Shown here one piece after another: positions 1 through 10,106 of a stretch of DNA of 64,000 nt. Below the pieces are notes generated by a model. That model saw nothing but the letters and a program-made list of their open reading frames with translations, was not told the origin of the DNA and ran no database searches. Position 1 is the stretch's first letter; the number at the start of each line of letters is the position of its first letter. The stretch is from assembly GCF_013409595.1 (NCBI RefSeq), contig NZ_JACCBD010000001.1, forward strand, positions 1,674,001 to 1,738,000. Direction: 5' to 3'. Made by a program: the position numbers and the translations under genes. Origin of the DNA: Leucobacter aridicollis (lineage in GTDB: Bacteria > Actinomycetota > Actinomycetes > Actinomycetales > Microbacteriaceae).

Positions 1-21
1 CTCTTCGCGCGCGGGATCAAG

Positions 22-36
22 GCACGGCTACCGTGC
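22..36. terminator. Short hairpin downstream of the ycaQ-like gene
   Basis: A 6-bp perfect stem (GCACGG/CCGTGC) with a 3-nt loop lies about 45 bp beyond the stop codon of the minus-strand glycosylase gene. No U-tract is obvious, so its role as a terminator is a guess. Confidence 0.3.
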
Positions 37-40
37 GCCG

Positions 41-63
41 CAGTGCAGTGCAGTGCAGTGCAG
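41..63. repeat. CAGTG pentanucleotide tandem repeat
   Basis: Four perfect tandem copies of CAGTG (41-60) plus a partial fifth (CAG). It lies in the short gap between the window edge and the glycosylase stop codon. Five-base repeats can vary in copy number by slippage. No gene is read through it on the evidence here. Confidence 0.85.
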
Positions 64-80
64 CGCGGTGCGCGAGCAGG

Positions 81-1280
81 CTAGTGGGCGAACCCGAGAT
101 CGAGGTTGCCGACCCCTGCGGCGCGGATGTCGCTCAGGCCCTGCCAGCTCGCAGCGTCGCGCAACAGCTGCGCCGCGACCTCGCTCGTGTGGCGCGGCGC
201 ACCGGGTTCCTGCCATGCGGCCTGCACGAGCAGCTCGCCGGCTTGGCGGTCAGCCTTCAGATCGATCCTTCCGGCGAGCTTGCCGCCGACCATAAGCGGA
301 AGGCAGTAGTAGCCGAACTGCCGCTTCTCCTTTGGGGTGTAGATCTCGATGCGGTAATGGAAGTCGTGGATCCGCTCGGCGCGCGGGCGGAACCACACGA
401 CCGGGTCAAACGGGGTGAGCAACGCGTTCGGGGCGAGTCGCGAGGGCACCGCGGCGTCTCGATGGAGCCACGCTGCCTCCGGGGTGCCGCCCTTCCCGAG
501 CCACCCCTCCACCTCGACGGGCACAAGCTCACCGCTCTCGACGAGGTCTGCGACTGCGGCCTTCGCCGCCGGCGTCTTGAGCCTGTGGTAGTCGGCGATG
601 TCCGCAAGCGTTCCGACACCCAACGAGCGCGCCGCCCGTGCGACGAGTTCCCGTTGCGCGGTCGCGCGGTCGACGGCAACGAGGTGCTGGTCAGGGATTG
701 CCTGTTCGGCGAGCGCGTACCGGCGCTGGAACGACTCGCGCCCCGCAGAGACGACCTCGCCTGCCGCGAACAGCACCTCGACGGCGTGCTTCGTGTCGCT
801 CCAGTCCCACCACGGGCCGCGCTTTTCGCGTGGACCGTCCTCAAGCTCGCGCACGAGCTGTGGGCCGTCGGAACGCAGTCGTTCGCGGACGGCATCGATG
901 GTCGGGGCGAGCCTTTCCCAGCGCCCGTCGCGGGTGTGGCGCGCGCGGAAATCGTCCATGCGCCACCCGAAGAGCGGCCGGTCGGCGACCGGGATGAAAG
1001 CGGCCTCGTGCGCCCAGTACTCGGTGAACTCGCCACTGCCCCAGAGATGGTCGTCGAGGCGCTCGTGCGCGTAGCCGCCGTGGCGCGAGAACACCGGCAT
1101 ATAGTGACTGCGCGAGAACACGTTCACCGAATCGATCTGCAGCACATGGAGCCGGGACAGTGCCGCGTCGAACGGACGGCGCTTGCCGATCTTCGGCGCA
1201 TTGGCGAACCCTTGGGCGGCGAGCGAGACGCGGCGCGCCTCGGCGGCGCTGAGCGAGGCGGTGGGTGCTGCGGATGTCAT
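81..1280 (-). CDS. Winged-helix DNA glycosylase, YcaQ/AlkX-like
   Basis: 399 aa, close to the usual length of the HTH_42/YcaQ family, whose studied members excise bulky alkylated bases or unhook interstrand crosslinks. An N-terminal helical/winged-helix region carries Q48-I49-D50 in the context LQIDSVNVFSRSHY. This matches the Q-hydrophobic-D catalytic motif of the AlkX/YcaQ branch rather than the QxQ of AlkZ. The basic, aromatic-rich segments HGGYAHERLDDHLWG and WWDWSDTKHAVEVLF are also typical of the family. Start is the ATG at 1280. It is 9 bp downstream of the HTH regulator on the same strand and may be cotranscribed with it. The substrate cannot be read from sequence. Confidence 0.85.
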   Translation of the reverse strand: MTSAAPTASLSAAEARRVSLAAQGFANAPKIGKRRPFDAALSRLHVLQIDSVNVFSRSHYMPVFSRHGGYAHERLDDHLWGSGEFTEYWAHEAAFIPVADRPLFGWRMDDFRARHTRDGRWERLAPTIDAVRERLRSDGPQLVRELEDGPREKRGPWWDWSDTKHAVEVLFAAGEVVSAGRESFQRRYALAEQAIPDQHLVAVDRATAQRELVARAARSLGVGTLADIADYHRLKTPAAKAAVADLVESGELVPVEVEGWLGKGGTPEAAWLHRDAAVPSRLAPNALLTPFDPVVWFRPRAERIHDFHYRIEIYTPKEKRQFGYYCLPLMVGGKLAGRIDLKADRQAGELLVQAAWQEPGAPRHTSEVAAQLLRDAASWQGLSDIRAAGVGNLDLGFAH

Positions 1281-1289
1281 GAGGACACG

Positions 1290-2141
1290 CTACCGCGTGG
1301 CACCGTCACTCGTGCCGATCGTGCCGGCCGTGCGCTGCGTCGCGTCCGCGCCATGCGGAGCCGGGGCATAGATCACGACGTGCATGTCGGCCGCATCCGA
1401 GGGGACGAGCCGGTGATGCTCGAAGACGAGTTCCCCGTCGGTCGGATGGGTGAACGTGCGCAGCCGGGACGTGAACCTACTCACTGTTTGCTCGGCCCAC
1501 TGCGTCCGAAACTCCGGGCTGAGTTCGGTGAGCGACTCGATGAGTGCGCGGTGGCGCTCGGAGCTCAGCCGGACGCCAGACTCCGCGCGGAACTCGGCGA
1601 GGAAGCTCCTGCTGTCGCGCTCCCAATTGGGCAGGAGTTCGCGATTGCGCGGGTCGGTGTAGATGATGCGAAGCAGGTTTCGTTCCTCGACGGGCGCCGC
1701 GACGATGGGGCCGTACAGCCACTCGTAGCCGGCGTTCCACCCGACGATCGTCCAGTCGCTCGTCAGGATGAACGCGGGGAAGCTGAACGACCGGATGAGG
1801 TTCAGGAGGTGCGGAGGGGCGTCGTCGGGCGGCGGGGGCTGCTGCGCGGGCCCGGGGGCGGCGAGGGCCCGGACATAGTCGGTCTCCGGCTCGGTCAGCT
1901 GCAGCACGCGCGCGACCGCGTGCAAGACCTGGTCGGAGGCGTTGATATCGCGCCCCTGTTCGAGCCAGGTGTACCAGCTCACGCTCATGCCCGCGAGTGT
2001 CGCGACCTCCTCCCGGCTGAGACCGGTCTCGCTGCGACGGTTCCCCGGCGGCAGGCCGAGCGCGGCGCGGGGCTGCGCGCGCCGTTTCGATGCGAGGAAC
2101 TCGCCGAGCTGCTGGCCCCGGGCGGTGCGTGGACGAATCAT
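1290..2141 (-). CDS. XRE-family regulator with MmyB-like ligand-binding domain
   Basis: 283 aa. An N-terminal helix-turn-helix lies at about residues 43-64 (REEVATLAGMSVSWYTWLEQ). The remainder is an MLTR_LBD/MmyB-type sensor domain with the characteristic LIRSFSFPAFILTSDWTIVGWNAGYEWLYGP-like core (split here by function, about residues 115-145). This family often controls a divergent neighbour and may bind fatty-acid-like ligands. The divergent neighbour here is ilvD. The start ATG is only 6 nt beyond a consensus -10 (TACTAT), so the mRNA is probably leaderless or nearly so. Three AGTACT boxes cover its own promoter, suggesting autoregulation (inference). Confidence 0.9.
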   Translation of the reverse strand: MIRPRTARGQQLGEFLASKRRAQPRAALGLPPGNRRSETGLSREEVATLAGMSVSWYTWLEQGRDINASDQVLHAVARVLQLTEPETDYVRALAAPGPAQQPPPPDDAPPHLLNLIRSFSFPAFILTSDWTIVGWNAGYEWLYGPIVAAPVEERNLLRIIYTDPRNRELLPNWERDSRSFLAEFRAESGVRLSSERHRALIESLTELSPEFRTQWAEQTVSRFTSRLRTFTHPTDGELVFEHHRLVPSDAADMHVVIYAPAPHGADATQRTAGTIGTSDGATR

Positions 2142-2147
2142 CAGATC

Positions 2148-2172
2148 ATAGTACTACCAGTACTAGTACTAT
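2148..2172. promoter_or_regulatory. Divergent promoter/operator with three AGTACT boxes
   Basis: Palindromic hexamers AGTACT lie at 2150-2155, 2159-2164 and 2165-2170. They overlap two good -10 sequences: TACTAT on the minus strand (2153 to 2148), for the HTH gene, and TACTAT on the plus strand (2167-2172), for ilvD. The adjacent MmyB-type regulator is the obvious candidate binder. Binding is inferred, not shown. Confidence 0.6.
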
Positions 2173-2214
2173 CGCTCACTTCCCGACCGCGCGCGGGCGT
2201 GGGTTACTGGAACA

Positions 2215-4074
2215 ATGCCCACGTATCGCTCATTCACAGTCACCCACGGCCGCAACATGGCCGGCGCCCGCGCGCTCCTGCGTGCCGCCGGCGTGAACGG
2301 CGCCGATCTCGGCCGGAAGCCGATCATCGCGGTCGCAAACTCGTTCACCGAGTTCGTGCCGGGTCACACCCACCTTGCGCCCGTCGGCCGCATTGTCTCC
2401 GACGCGATCATCGAGGCGGGCGGCATCCCCCGCGAGTTCAACACCATCGCCGTCGACGACGGCATCGCGATGGGCCACGGCGGCATGCTGTACTCGCTGC
2501 CGTCCCGAGACCTCATCGCGGACTCCGTCGAATACATGGTCGAGGCGCACTGCGCGGATGCGCTCATCTGCATCTCGAACTGCGACAAGATCACGCCGGG
2601 CATGCTGCTCGCCGCCCTGCGCCTGAACATCCCGACTGTCTTCGTGTCTGGCGGCCCCATGGAGTCGGGGCGCGCGGTGCTCGCGAACGGCATGGTCCGC
2701 ACGCTCGACCTCGTCGACGCGATCTCCGACGCCGTCAACGACAACATCTCTGACGAGGACATGCTGAAGATCGAGGAGTCCGCGTGCCCGACCTGCGGGT
2801 CGTGCTCGGGCATGTTCACCGCGAATTCGATGAACTGCCTCACCGAGGCGATCGGCCTGTCGCTGCCTGGCAACGGTTCGACGCTCGCGACCCACACGGC
2901 GCGCAAGGCGCTGTACGAGAACGCAGGCCGGACGATCGTGGACATCACGCGCCGCCACTACGACGACGATGACTACAGCGTGCTCCCCCGCAACATTGCG
3001 ACGCCCGAGGCGTTCGGCAACGCGATGGCGCTCGACATCGCGATGGGCGGGTCGACGAACACGATCCTGCATCTGCTCGCCGCCGCCCACGAGGCCGGCG
3101 TCGACTTCGGACTCGATGAGATCGATGCGGTCTCGCGGCGCGTGCCCTGCCTCGCGAAGGTGGCGCCCAACGTCGCGAACGGGAAGACCTACTACATGGA
3201 GGACGTGCACCGGGCCGGCGGCATCCCCGCGCTGCTCGGGGAGCTGCGGCGCGGCGGTCTGCTCGACGAGAACGTGCACACCGTACACTCGCAGACCCTC
3301 GGCGAGTGGCTCGACGAGTGGGACGTACGCGGTGGCAAGGCCTCCGACGAGGCGTTCGAGCTCTGGCACGCTGCCCCTGGCGGGGTGCGGTCGTCGACGG
3401 CGTTCTCACAGTCCGAGCGCTGGCGAGACCTCGATCTCGACCAGGAGAACGGCTGCATCCACTCGGTCGAGCACGCCTACTCGAAGGACGGCGGCCTCGC
3501 TGTGCTGCGCGGCAACATTGCCGTCGACGGCGCCGTGGTGAAGACCGCTGGCGTCGACGAGTCGATCTGGACGTTCTCCGGTCCGGCCGTCGTGTGCGAG
3601 TCGCAGGATGAGGCCGTCGAGAAGATCCTCAACAAGCAGGTGAACGAGGGCGACGTGGTCGTGATCCGCTACGAGGGGCCGAAGGGCGGCCCCGGCATGC
3701 AGGAGATGCTCTACCCGACCTCGTTCCTGAAGGGGCGCGGGCTCGGCAAGAAGTGCGCACTCATCACCGACGGCCGCTTCTCGGGCGGCACCTCCGGCCT
3801 CTCGATCGGCCACATCTCCCCCGAGGCGGCGAGCGGCGGCATCATCGCGCTGGTCGAGGACGGCGACACCATCTCGATTGACATCCCGACGCGGGCGCTC
3901 ACACTCGACGTTCCCGAGGCCGAGCTGGAGCGGCGCCGGGCAGCGCTCGAGGCCGCCGGCGGATACCGTCCCAAGAACAGAGTCCGCCACGTCTCGGACG
4001 CGCTGCGGGCCTACGCCGCGTTCGCGCAGTCGGCCGACAAGGGAGCCGTGCGGGTCATCCCCGAGACGTTCTAG
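2215..4074 (+). CDS. ilvD: Dihydroxy-acid dehydratase
   Basis: 619 aa, full length for the family. It dehydrates 2,3-dihydroxy-isovalerate and 2,3-dihydroxy-3-methylvalerate to the 2-keto acids of valine and isoleucine synthesis, in the cytoplasm, with an Fe-S cluster and Mg2+. The cluster-binding motifs are present: [10 protein letters not shown] (C123) and [16 protein letters not shown] (C191, C194, C197). The C-terminal swivel-domain signature [20 protein letters not shown] is also intact. The start ATG has no strong Shine-Dalgarno. A -10 at 2167-2172 would give a leader of about 36 nt. No other ilv genes are near, so it is a single-gene transcript ending at the inverted repeat before ndk. 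Confidence 0.98.
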   Translation: MPTYRSFTVTHGRNMAGARALLRAAGVNGADLGRKPIIAVANSFTEFVPGHTHLAPVGRIVSDAIIEAGGIPREFNTIAVDDGIAMGHGGMLYSLPSRDLIADSVEYMVEAHCADALICISNCDKITPGMLLAALRLNIPTVFVSGGPMESGRAVLANGMVRTLDLVDAISDAVNDNISDEDMLKIEESACPTCGSCSGMFTANSMNCLTEAIGLSLPGNGSTLATHTARKALYENAGRTIVDITRRHYDDDDYSVLPRNIATPEAFGNAMALDIAMGGSTNTILHLLAAAHEAGVDFGLDEIDAVSRRVPCLAKVAPNVANGKTYYMEDVHRAGGIPALLGELRRGGLLDENVHTVHSQTLGEWLDEWDVRGGKASDEAFELWHAAPGGVRSSTAFSQSERWRDLDLDQENGCIHSVEHAYSKDGGLAVLRGNIAVDGAVVKTAGVDESIWTFSGPAVVCESQDEAVEKILNKQVNEGDVVVIRYEGPKGGPGMQEMLYPTSFLKGRGLGKKCALITDGRFSGGTSGLSIGHISPEAASGGIIALVEDGDTISIDIPTRALTLDVPEAELERRRAALEAAGGYRPKNRVRHVSDALRAYAAFAQSADKGAVRVIPETF

Positions 4075-4092
4075 GCCACGAGCGCCCACAAC

Positions 4093-4157
4093 GCATCATC
4101 CCTCCGAGACGACCCCCAAACTACGCTTGGGAACGGGTTGTTTCGGAGGGATGATGC
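4093..4157. terminator. Long inverted repeat between convergent ilvD and ndk
   Basis: GCATCATCCCTCCGA (4093-4107) is a perfect 15-bp inverted match to 4143-4157, and extends two more pairs inward (one G-U). The 35-nt interior holds a second small hairpin, CCCAA/TTGGG (4115-4119/4127-4131). It sits 18 bp after ilvD and 68 bp after ndk on the opposite strand, so it is most simply a bidirectional terminator. It lacks a U-run, and its right arm reads GGAGGG-ATG like a ribosome site, so another role is possible. Confidence 0.55.
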
Positions 4158-4225
4158 TCGTTCGCGGCGGGACGACCGCCCCGGGTGACAGTCAGGTGGC
4201 CGCCGGGCTGCGCGCAGGTGCGCGG

Positions 4226-4642
4226 TTAGGCGAACCAGAGGCCGAGCTCGCGCTCAGCCGAGAGGGTCGAGTCCGACCCGTGTACGAGGTTCTGCTGCAC
4301 GGCGAGGCCCCAGTCTCGGCCGAGGTCACCACGGATCGTGCCGGGCGCGGCGACGGTGGGGTCGGTCGCGCCGGCGATCGAGCGGAAGCCCTCGATGACG
4401 CGCTCGCCCTCCGCGCGCACAGCGACGACAGGCCCGGAACTCATGAACTCGATGAGCGGCTCGTAGAACGGCTTGCCCTCGTGTTCTTCGTAGTGTGCGG
4501 CGAGCAGCTCACGGCTCGGGGTCAGCATGCGCAGGCCACTGATCGTGTAGCCCTTCGCCTCGATGCGGCGCAGGATCTCGCCGGTCAGCCCGCGGGCGAC
4601 TCCGTCAGGCTTGACGAGGATGAGTGTTTGCTCGGTGGACAT
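4226..4642 (-). CDS. ndk: Nucleoside diphosphate kinase
   Basis: 138 aa, standard length. It transfers the gamma-phosphate from NTPs to NDPs through a phosphohistidine. The active-site motif NLVHGSDS is present with H121 as the catalytic histidine. The N-terminal TLILVKPDGVARGLTGEI and the RGDLG loop are intact. It is the last gene of the minus-strand series ileS-folC-DUF4233-ndk, 73 bp after the DUF4233 gene. Confidence 0.98.
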   Translation of the reverse strand: MSTEQTLILVKPDGVARGLTGEILRRIEAKGYTISGLRMLTPSRELLAAHYEEHEGKPFYEPLIEFMSSGPVVAVRAEGERVIEGFRSIAGATDPTVAAPGTIRGDLGRDWGLAVQQNLVHGSDSTLSAERELGLWFA

Positions 4643-4715
4643 GAAGCTCCTGTTCGAGTGGTGTGTTCTGCGGTATTCAGTCTAGTGAGGGGCGAGCCGG
4701 CGGCGCGCCGGCAGG

Positions 4716-5186
4716 CTATTCCTGCTGGGCGCGCAGCGCGGCATTCTGCTCGTCGATCTTCCCGCCGCGCACGATGCAGTACACCCAGAGCGCCGTGAAG
4801 ATGCCGCCGACGAAAAGCGCCGCGGGCAGAATGAATGCGGTCGCGAGCATGAGCGCGTGGGTCACCCAGCCGAGCCGGATCCCGACCTCGCCGAAGCGGA
4901 TCGTCGCGAGCGATACGACGCACAGCAGCGCGAGTACGCCGCCGATGACGAGCCCGAGCCACCGGGGGTCGGTGATGCCGAGGCCGAAGATCGTCAGGCC
5001 GATGAGCACGACGATGATGAGCTCGAAGCCGAGCACGATCGAGGCGAGCGCCTTACGCGTGGAGCGTTCGCCGGTAGCCGCGCCGGAGATACGCATCGCC
5101 GAGTTGTGTGCGGCGGCCTCCGACGGCGAGAGAACGAGCTCGTCGTCGTCTGATGCACCGTGCGGCTGGTCGGGTGTGGCGGTCAT
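4716..5186 (-). CDS. DUF4233 membrane protein
   Basis: 156 aa from the ATG at 5186. About four hydrophobic segments (ALASIVLGFELIIVVLIGL, WLGLVIGGVLALLCVV, GWVTHALMLATAFILP, FVGGIFTALWVYCIV) follow a polar, acidic N-terminus of about 40 residues. A longer upstream frame to 5288 is rejected because the ATG at 5186 overlaps the folC stop by ATGA, a typical translational coupling. DUF4233 is conserved directly after folC in Actinobacteria. Its function is unknown; the location suggests a membrane role coordinated with folate/translation genes. Confidence 0.9.
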   Translation of the reverse strand: MTATPDQPHGASDDDELVLSPSEAAAHNSAMRISGAATGERSTRKALASIVLGFELIIVVLIGLTIFGLGITDPRWLGLVIGGVLALLCVVSLATIRFGEVGIRLGWVTHALMLATAFILPAALFVGGIFTALWVYCIVRGGKIDEQNAALRAQQE

Positions 5187-6526
5187 GCGGTCCCCCAGTT
5201 CTCTGAGCGTGAGTGGCTGATTGCTTCGCCCGCAAGTAGCACGGAGCCGACGACGAGCACGGCACGCGCGTTCGACTCCCCCGCCCAACTGCGCGCTCGC
5301 TCGAGGGCGAGCGGAAGCGAGGCGAGTTCCTCGACGGGGGTGTCAGGGATCGCCGACTTGGCGATGACTGCAAGCTCCTCGACAGGGAGCGACCTGGGCG
5401 AGTCGACCGCAGTCACGAACACCTGGTGGGCGATCGGGGCGAGCGTGTGGAGCAGGCCATGCGCGTCCTTCTCCTCAAGCACCCCGGTGACGATCGCGAG
5501 CTCTTCGAAGGCGAACGACTCGGTGACGGCGCGCACGAGCGCCTCGGCGCCGTGCGGGTTGTGCGCGGCGTCGACGTAGACGATCGGGTCGGTGCCGATG
5601 AGCTGCAGTCGGCCTGGCGAGGTGAGCTGCCCGAGGCCCTCGTCGAGGACTTCCTCGGGGATCGGCCGCTCGCCGCCGAAGAACGCCTCGACCGCGGCGA
5701 TCGCGAGTGTGGCGTTCTCGGCCTGGTGCTGCCCGTACAGCGGCACGAAGGCCGGATCGTACGCGTGCCCGGTGAGCCCGACAACATCGACCTGTCGGCC
5801 GCCGACGGCGAGACGGTCCTCGGCGAGGCTGAAGTCCCGGCCCTGGACGTAGAGCCGCACGCCGAGGCGAGCGGCGGTATCGGCAAGCTCGCCGAGGGCG
5901 TCGACGTCCTGCTCGGCAGTCACCGCGGTACTTCCGGGCTTCATGATGAGCGATTTCGTGTGCGCGATGGTCTGCGTGTCGGGTCCCAGGTGCTCGGTGT
6001 GGTCGAGCCCGATCGGGGTGAAGACGGCCACCTGGGCGTCGACGATGTTCGTCGCGTCCCACTCGCCGCCCATGCCGACCTCGATCACGGCCACCTCGAC
6101 GGGGGCGTCGGCGAACGCGACAAACGCGAGAACCGCGAGCGCCTCGAAGAAGGTGATCCGGCCGTGCCCGGCGGCCTCGAGCTCGGAGTCAACGAGCTGC
6201 AGCGGCAGCCGCAGCTCCTCCCATGCCTCGGCAAGTGCGGCCTCGGCGATCGGCTGGCCGTCGACCTGGAAGCGTTCGGTGAAGTCAACGAGGTGCGGGC
6301 TGGTGAAGAGCCCGGTGCGCAGCCCGTGGGCGCGCAGCAGTGACTCGATCGCGCGGCTCGTCGACGTCTTGCCGTTCGTGCCGGCGACCTGCACCACCGG
6401 GTATGAGAGCTGCGGCGACCCCGCGAGCTCGGCGAGGCGGCGCACCGGCTCGATGCGTGGGCGAGGGTTCGCCTCGCCCACGCGAGTGAGCAGCTCCGCG
6501 TAGACCTGCGCTGCGGTGCCGCTCAT
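5183..6526 (-). CDS. folC: Folylpolyglutamate synthase/dihydrofolate synthase
   Basis: 447 aa. A Mur-ligase-type ATP-dependent enzyme that adds glutamate to dihydropteroate or tetrahydrofolate. The P-loop [19 protein letters not shown] lies at residues 44-62 (G49-T54). The folate-family segment [18 protein letters not shown] and the Mg-binding [14 protein letters not shown] are intact, and the C-terminal [12 protein letters not shown] marks the ligase C-domain. Its ATG overlaps the ileS stop codon (ATGA), and its stop overlaps the start of the DUF4233 gene, so three genes are translationally linked. Confidence 0.97.
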   Translation of the reverse strand: MSGTAAQVYAELLTRVGEANPRPRIEPVRRLAELAGSPQLSYPVVQVAGTNGKTSTSRAIESLLRAHGLRTGLFTSPHLVDFTERFQVDGQPIAEAALAEAWEELRLPLQLVDSELEAAGHGRITFFEALAVLAFVAFADAPVEVAVIEVGMGGEWDATNIVDAQVAVFTPIGLDHTEHLGPDTQTIAHTKSLIMKPGSTAVTAEQDVDALGELADTAARLGVRLYVQGRDFSLAEDRLAVGGRQVDVVGLTGHAYDPAFVPLYGQHQAENATLAIAAVEAFFGGERPIPEEVLDEGLGQLTSPGRLQLIGTDPIVYVDAAHNPHGAEALVRAVTESFAFEELAIVTGVLEEKDAHGLLHTLAPIAHQVFVTAVDSPRSLPVEELAVIAKSAIPDTPVEELASLPLALERARSWAGESNARAVLVVGSVLLAGEAISHSRSENWGTA

Positions 6527-9500
6527 CGCGCCTCCTCCGTGTCGGGTGCGTCGAGTCCGGTGACGTCGATGGTGATGACGACCGGCGCCTTCTCAACGCC
6601 GAGCGCCTTCGCGCCGGTGATGAACACGCCGCCGCCGGGAGACTGGAGGTCGTCGACGATCGCGTCGATCCCGATCGCCTCCTGGACGGCGATGCCCTCG
6701 GCGAGCGTCTCGGCCGCGATGAGCGCCGCATGCGTCTGCAGTGCGGCCGCGTGCGCCGGTTCGGCGTTCAGCGCGAGCACGATGCGGTCGCTCACGTCGA
6801 GTCCGGCGGCCTTGCGCGCCTCCTGGATCGCGCGGATCGCGTCGCGCGCGATGCCCTCGGCCTCGAGCTCCGGCGTGGTCGCCGTCTCGAGGATCGCGAA
6901 CCCGCCGCCCTGGATGAGCGTGATGGCGGGGCCGCCGTCCTCGGCGCCCGAGCCCGCCTGCAGCGTGAGCTCGTACTCGTGCGGTTCGAGGGCGATGCCG
7001 CCGGCGACGACGACACCGTTCTCCTCGCTCCAGTCACCCGCCTTCGCGCCCTTGATCGCGACCTGCACCTGCTTGCCGAGGCGGGGGCCCGCGGCGCGCG
7101 CGTTGACGGCGAGCGTCTGCACGATGCCGTTCTCGGCCGCGCTCGACTCGGTCTCCTGAACGAGGCGCACCTGCTTGACGTTGAGCTCATCGCGCAAGAT
7201 GTCGGAGAAGGGCTCCAGCGCGGCCGGTCGCGAGGTCACGACGGTGAGCTCTGCGAGCGGCAGGCGGACGCGGAGCTTGTGCGCCTTGCGGAGCGCGAGT
7301 GCCTGCGACGTGATCTGGCGAACCTCGTCCATCGCGGCGACGAGCTCGTCGTCGACCGGGAACTCTGCGGCGTCGGGCCAGTCGGTGAGGTGCACCGAGC
7401 GGCCGCCGGTGAGACCGCGCCACACCTCCTCGGTGACGAGGGGTGCCATCGGCGCGGCGACGCGCGCGAGCGTCTCGAGCACGGTGAAGAGCGTGTCGAA
7501 CGCCTGCGTGTTTGCGGGCTTGCCGTTCGCGCCGGTAGTGCCCTCCCAGAACCTGTCGCGGGAGCGGCGCACGTACCAGTTGGTCAAGACCTCGGCGAAC
7601 GCGCGCAGTGTCTCTGCCGCTGACGTCGTGTCGAGCCCATCGAGATGCGCCTGCACCTCGCGGACGAGCGTGCCAGTCTTCGCGAGGATGTACCGGTCAA
7701 GCGGGTCGGTCGAGTCGACGCGGCGCTCTGCCTCGACGCCATCGGCGTTCGCGTACAGGCTAAAGAAGTACCAGCTGTTCCAGAGCGGCAGGATGAACTG
7801 GCGCACGCCCTCGCGGATGCCCTCCTCAGTCACGATGAGGTTGCCGCCGCGCACGACCGGCGATGCCATGAGGAACCAGCGCATCGCGTCGGAGCCGTCG
7901 CGATCGAAGACCTCGTTCACGTCCGGGTAGTTCTGCAGGCTCTTCGACATCTTGTTGCCGTCGGAGCCGAGCACGATGCCGTGGCTGATGACGCTCTTGA
8001 ACGCCGGGCGGTCGAAGAGGGCCGTCGCGAGCACGTGCTGGACGTAGAACCAGCCGCGGGTCTGACCGATGTACTCGACGATGAAGTCGGCGGGCTGGCT
8101 CTTCTCGAACCACTCAACGTTCTCAAACGGGTAGTGCGCCTGGGCGAACGGCATCGAGCCCGAATCGAACCAGACGTCGAGCACGTCCTCGATGCGGCGC
8201 ATCGTCGACTCGCCGCTCGGATCGTCCGGGTTCGGCCGGGTGAGCGAATCGATGTACGGGCGGTGCAGGTCGATCTCACCTGCCTCGTTGCGCGGGAGCT
8301 CGCCGAAGTCGGCCTCGAGCTCCGCGACCGACCCGTAGACGTCTTCGCGCGGGAACTCCGGGTTGTCGCTCTTCCACACCGGGATCGGGCTGCCCCAGTA
8401 GCGGTTGCGGCTGATCGACCAGTCGCGCGCGCCTTCAAGCCACTTGCCGAACTGGCCGTGCTTGACGTTCGCGGGGACCCACTCGATCTCCTCGTTCACC
8501 TCGAGCATGCGGTCCTTGATATCCGTGACGCGCACGAACCAGCTCGAGACCGCGCGATAGATCAGCGGGTTGCGGCAGCGCCAGCAGTGCGGGTACGAGT
8601 GCAGGTAGCTCTGCTCGCGCAGCAGGCGGCCAGACGCCTTCAGCATCCGGATGAGTGGGCGGTTCGCGTCCATCCACAGCTCGCCAGCGACGTCGGTGAC
8701 CGCCGCAATGAAGCGGCCGCCCTCGTCGAGGCTCACGATTGTCGGCATGCCCGCGGCGGTGGTGAGGCGGTGGTCGTCCTCGCCGTACGCGGGCGACTGG
8801 TGGACGATGCCCGTGCCGTCGGTGACGGTGACGTAGCCGTCGACGAGCACGCGCCAGTAGTTCTCGGTGCCCCAGGTCTCGGTGTCTGCGAAGTAGTTAA
8901 AGAGCGGCGCGTATTCGACGTCTAGAAGCTCGGCGCCCTGCACGGTGCGAGTGACGGCGTCGCGAACCTCATCGGCCGACTCGTAGCCGAGGTCCGACGC
9001 ATAGTTCCCAGCGAGATCCTGCGCGACGAGGTAGCTCGCCTCGCCAGCGGCCGCGCCGTCCGAGCCGCCGGCGGGACCGGCGGGCACGACGACGTACGCG
9101 ATGTCGGGGCCGACAGCGAGAGCGGCGTTCGTCGGCAGCGTCCACGGCGTCGTCGTCCAGGCGAGGGCGCGCACGCCTGACAGTCCGAGCTCGTCGGCGC
9201 GGGCGCCGCGGAACGGGAAGGTGACGGTGACCGAGGGATCCTGGCGCTCCTGGTACACGTCGTCGTCCATGCGCAGCTCGTGGTTCGAGAGCGGGGTCTC
9301 GTCGCGCCAGCAGTACGGCAGGATGCGCTGGCCCTCGTAGGCGAGACCCTTGTCGTACAGCTGCTTGAACGCCCAGATGACGCTCTCCATGAAGGAGACG
9401 TTCAGCGTCTTGTAGTCGTTTTCGAAGTCGACCCAGCGCGCCTGGCGGGTGACGTACTCCTCCCACTCCTTGGTGTACTGGAGGACGGACTCGCGGGCCT

Positions 9501-9900
9501 TCGCGTTGAAGGCGGCGACGCCCATCTCCTCGATCTCGCTCTTCTCGGTGATGCCGAGCTGCTTCATCGCCTCGAGCTCGGCCGGCAGTCCGTGGGTGTC
9601 CCAGCCGAAGCGCCGCTCGACCTTCTTGCCGCGCATCGTCTGGAAGCGCGGGAAGACGTCCTTCGCGTAGCCCGTGAGGAGGTGCCCGTAGTGGGGCAGG
9701 CCGTTGGCGAACGGGGGGCCGTCGTTGAAGACCCACTCGTCGCAGCCTTCGCGCTGGGCAATAGAGGCGCGGAAGGTATCGTCCGCGTCCCAGTAGGAAA
9801 GCACGCGCTGCTCAACCTCGGGAAGTCGCGGAGATGGATTCACGCCGAACGAGGCGCCTGCGGCTGCGGTCTCGCCGGTCGTCTGCTTTGGATAGCTCAT
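6523..9900 (-). CDS. ileS: Isoleucyl-tRNA synthetase
   Basis: 1125 aa, the long actinobacterial/eukaryote-like type. Class I signatures are HYGH (in [14 protein letters not shown]) and KMSKS (in [13 protein letters not shown]). The CP1 editing domain, the tRNA-binding anticodon domain and a long C-terminal region are present. The true start is the ATG at 9900 (MSYPKQTT). The frame stays open upstream to 10188, but that part overlaps the T-box leader and is noncoding. Expression is likely controlled at translation by the T-box RNA at 9901-10100. Its stop overlaps folC by 4 nt. Confidence 0.98.
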   Translation of the reverse strand: MSYPKQTTGETAAAGASFGVNPSPRLPEVEQRVLSYWDADDTFRASIAQREGCDEWVFNDGPPFANGLPHYGHLLTGYAKDVFPRFQTMRGKKVERRFGWDTHGLPAELEAMKQLGITEKSEIEEMGVAAFNAKARESVLQYTKEWEEYVTRQARWVDFENDYKTLNVSFMESVIWAFKQLYDKGLAYEGQRILPYCWRDETPLSNHELRMDDDVYQERQDPSVTVTFPFRGARADELGLSGVRALAWTTTPWTLPTNAALAVGPDIAYVVVPAGPAGGSDGAAAGEASYLVAQDLAGNYASDLGYESADEVRDAVTRTVQGAELLDVEYAPLFNYFADTETWGTENYWRVLVDGYVTVTDGTGIVHQSPAYGEDDHRLTTAAGMPTIVSLDEGGRFIAAVTDVAGELWMDANRPLIRMLKASGRLLREQSYLHSYPHCWRCRNPLIYRAVSSWFVRVTDIKDRMLEVNEEIEWVPANVKHGQFGKWLEGARDWSISRNRYWGSPIPVWKSDNPEFPREDVYGSVAELEADFGELPRNEAGEIDLHRPYIDSLTRPNPDDPSGESTMRRIEDVLDVWFDSGSMPFAQAHYPFENVEWFEKSQPADFIVEYIGQTRGWFYVQHVLATALFDRPAFKSVISHGIVLGSDGNKMSKSLQNYPDVNEVFDRDGSDAMRWFLMASPVVRGGNLIVTEEGIREGVRQFILPLWNSWYFFSLYANADGVEAERRVDSTDPLDRYILAKTGTLVREVQAHLDGLDTTSAAETLRAFAEVLTNWYVRRSRDRFWEGTTGANGKPANTQAFDTLFTVLETLARVAAPMAPLVTEEVWRGLTGGRSVHLTDWPDAAEFPVDDELVAAMDEVRQITSQALALRKAHKLRVRLPLAELTVVTSRPAALEPFSDILRDELNVKQVRLVQETESSAAENGIVQTLAVNARAAGPRLGKQVQVAIKGAKAGDWSEENGVVVAGGIALEPHEYELTLQAGSGAEDGGPAITLIQGGGFAILETATTPELEAEGIARDAIRAIQEARKAAGLDVSDRIVLALNAEPAHAAALQTHAALIAAETLAEGIAVQEAIGIDAIVDDLQSPGGGVFITGAKALGVEKAPVVITIDVTGLDAPDTEEAR

Positions 9901-10100
9901 GGGTGGGTACCTTCTCGTCACGCGATTCTCACGCTGGGGCGAGTGTACGAATCGATTCGTATCCCGCGGTACCACCCGGCTTGCGCTCATGGAGCGCCAC
10001 TTCATTGAGCTGTAACGGGCCACCCGTCTGGTTCTACTGGGCCGCCCGTGGGTGGCTGTTCTTCCAGAGACTCCCCGGTGATTGCCGGTTCGCAGTCGAT
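9901..10100 (-). ncRNA. T-box riboswitch leader of ileS (Ile, translational type)
   Basis: The conserved T-box GGGTGGTACCGCG is exact at 9965-9977 (minus strand). A compact Stem I, CCGG-CAAUCA-CCGG (10075-10088), presents an AUC isoleucine specifier codon, typical of the ultrashort Stem I of actinobacterial ileS leaders. A hairpin GCGCTC/GAGCGC (9983-9997) fits Stem III. The T-box GGGTGGTACC is complementary, with one bulged C, to GGTACCCACCC (9901-9911) immediately before the start codon and next to the GAGAAGG ribosome site. Uncharged tRNA-Ile binding the T-box should therefore free translation initiation. A 16-bp palindrome (9946-9961) lies between the two. The 5' end is estimated from the -10. 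Confidence 0.92.
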
Positions 10101-10106
10101 GCAGCC

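Noticed and set aside
33..2753. 906-codon plus-strand open frame
   Set aside because: Antisense to the ycaQ-like and HTH genes and then overlaps ilvD out of frame. Low-complexity Arg/Ala-rich translation typical of high-GC shadow frames.
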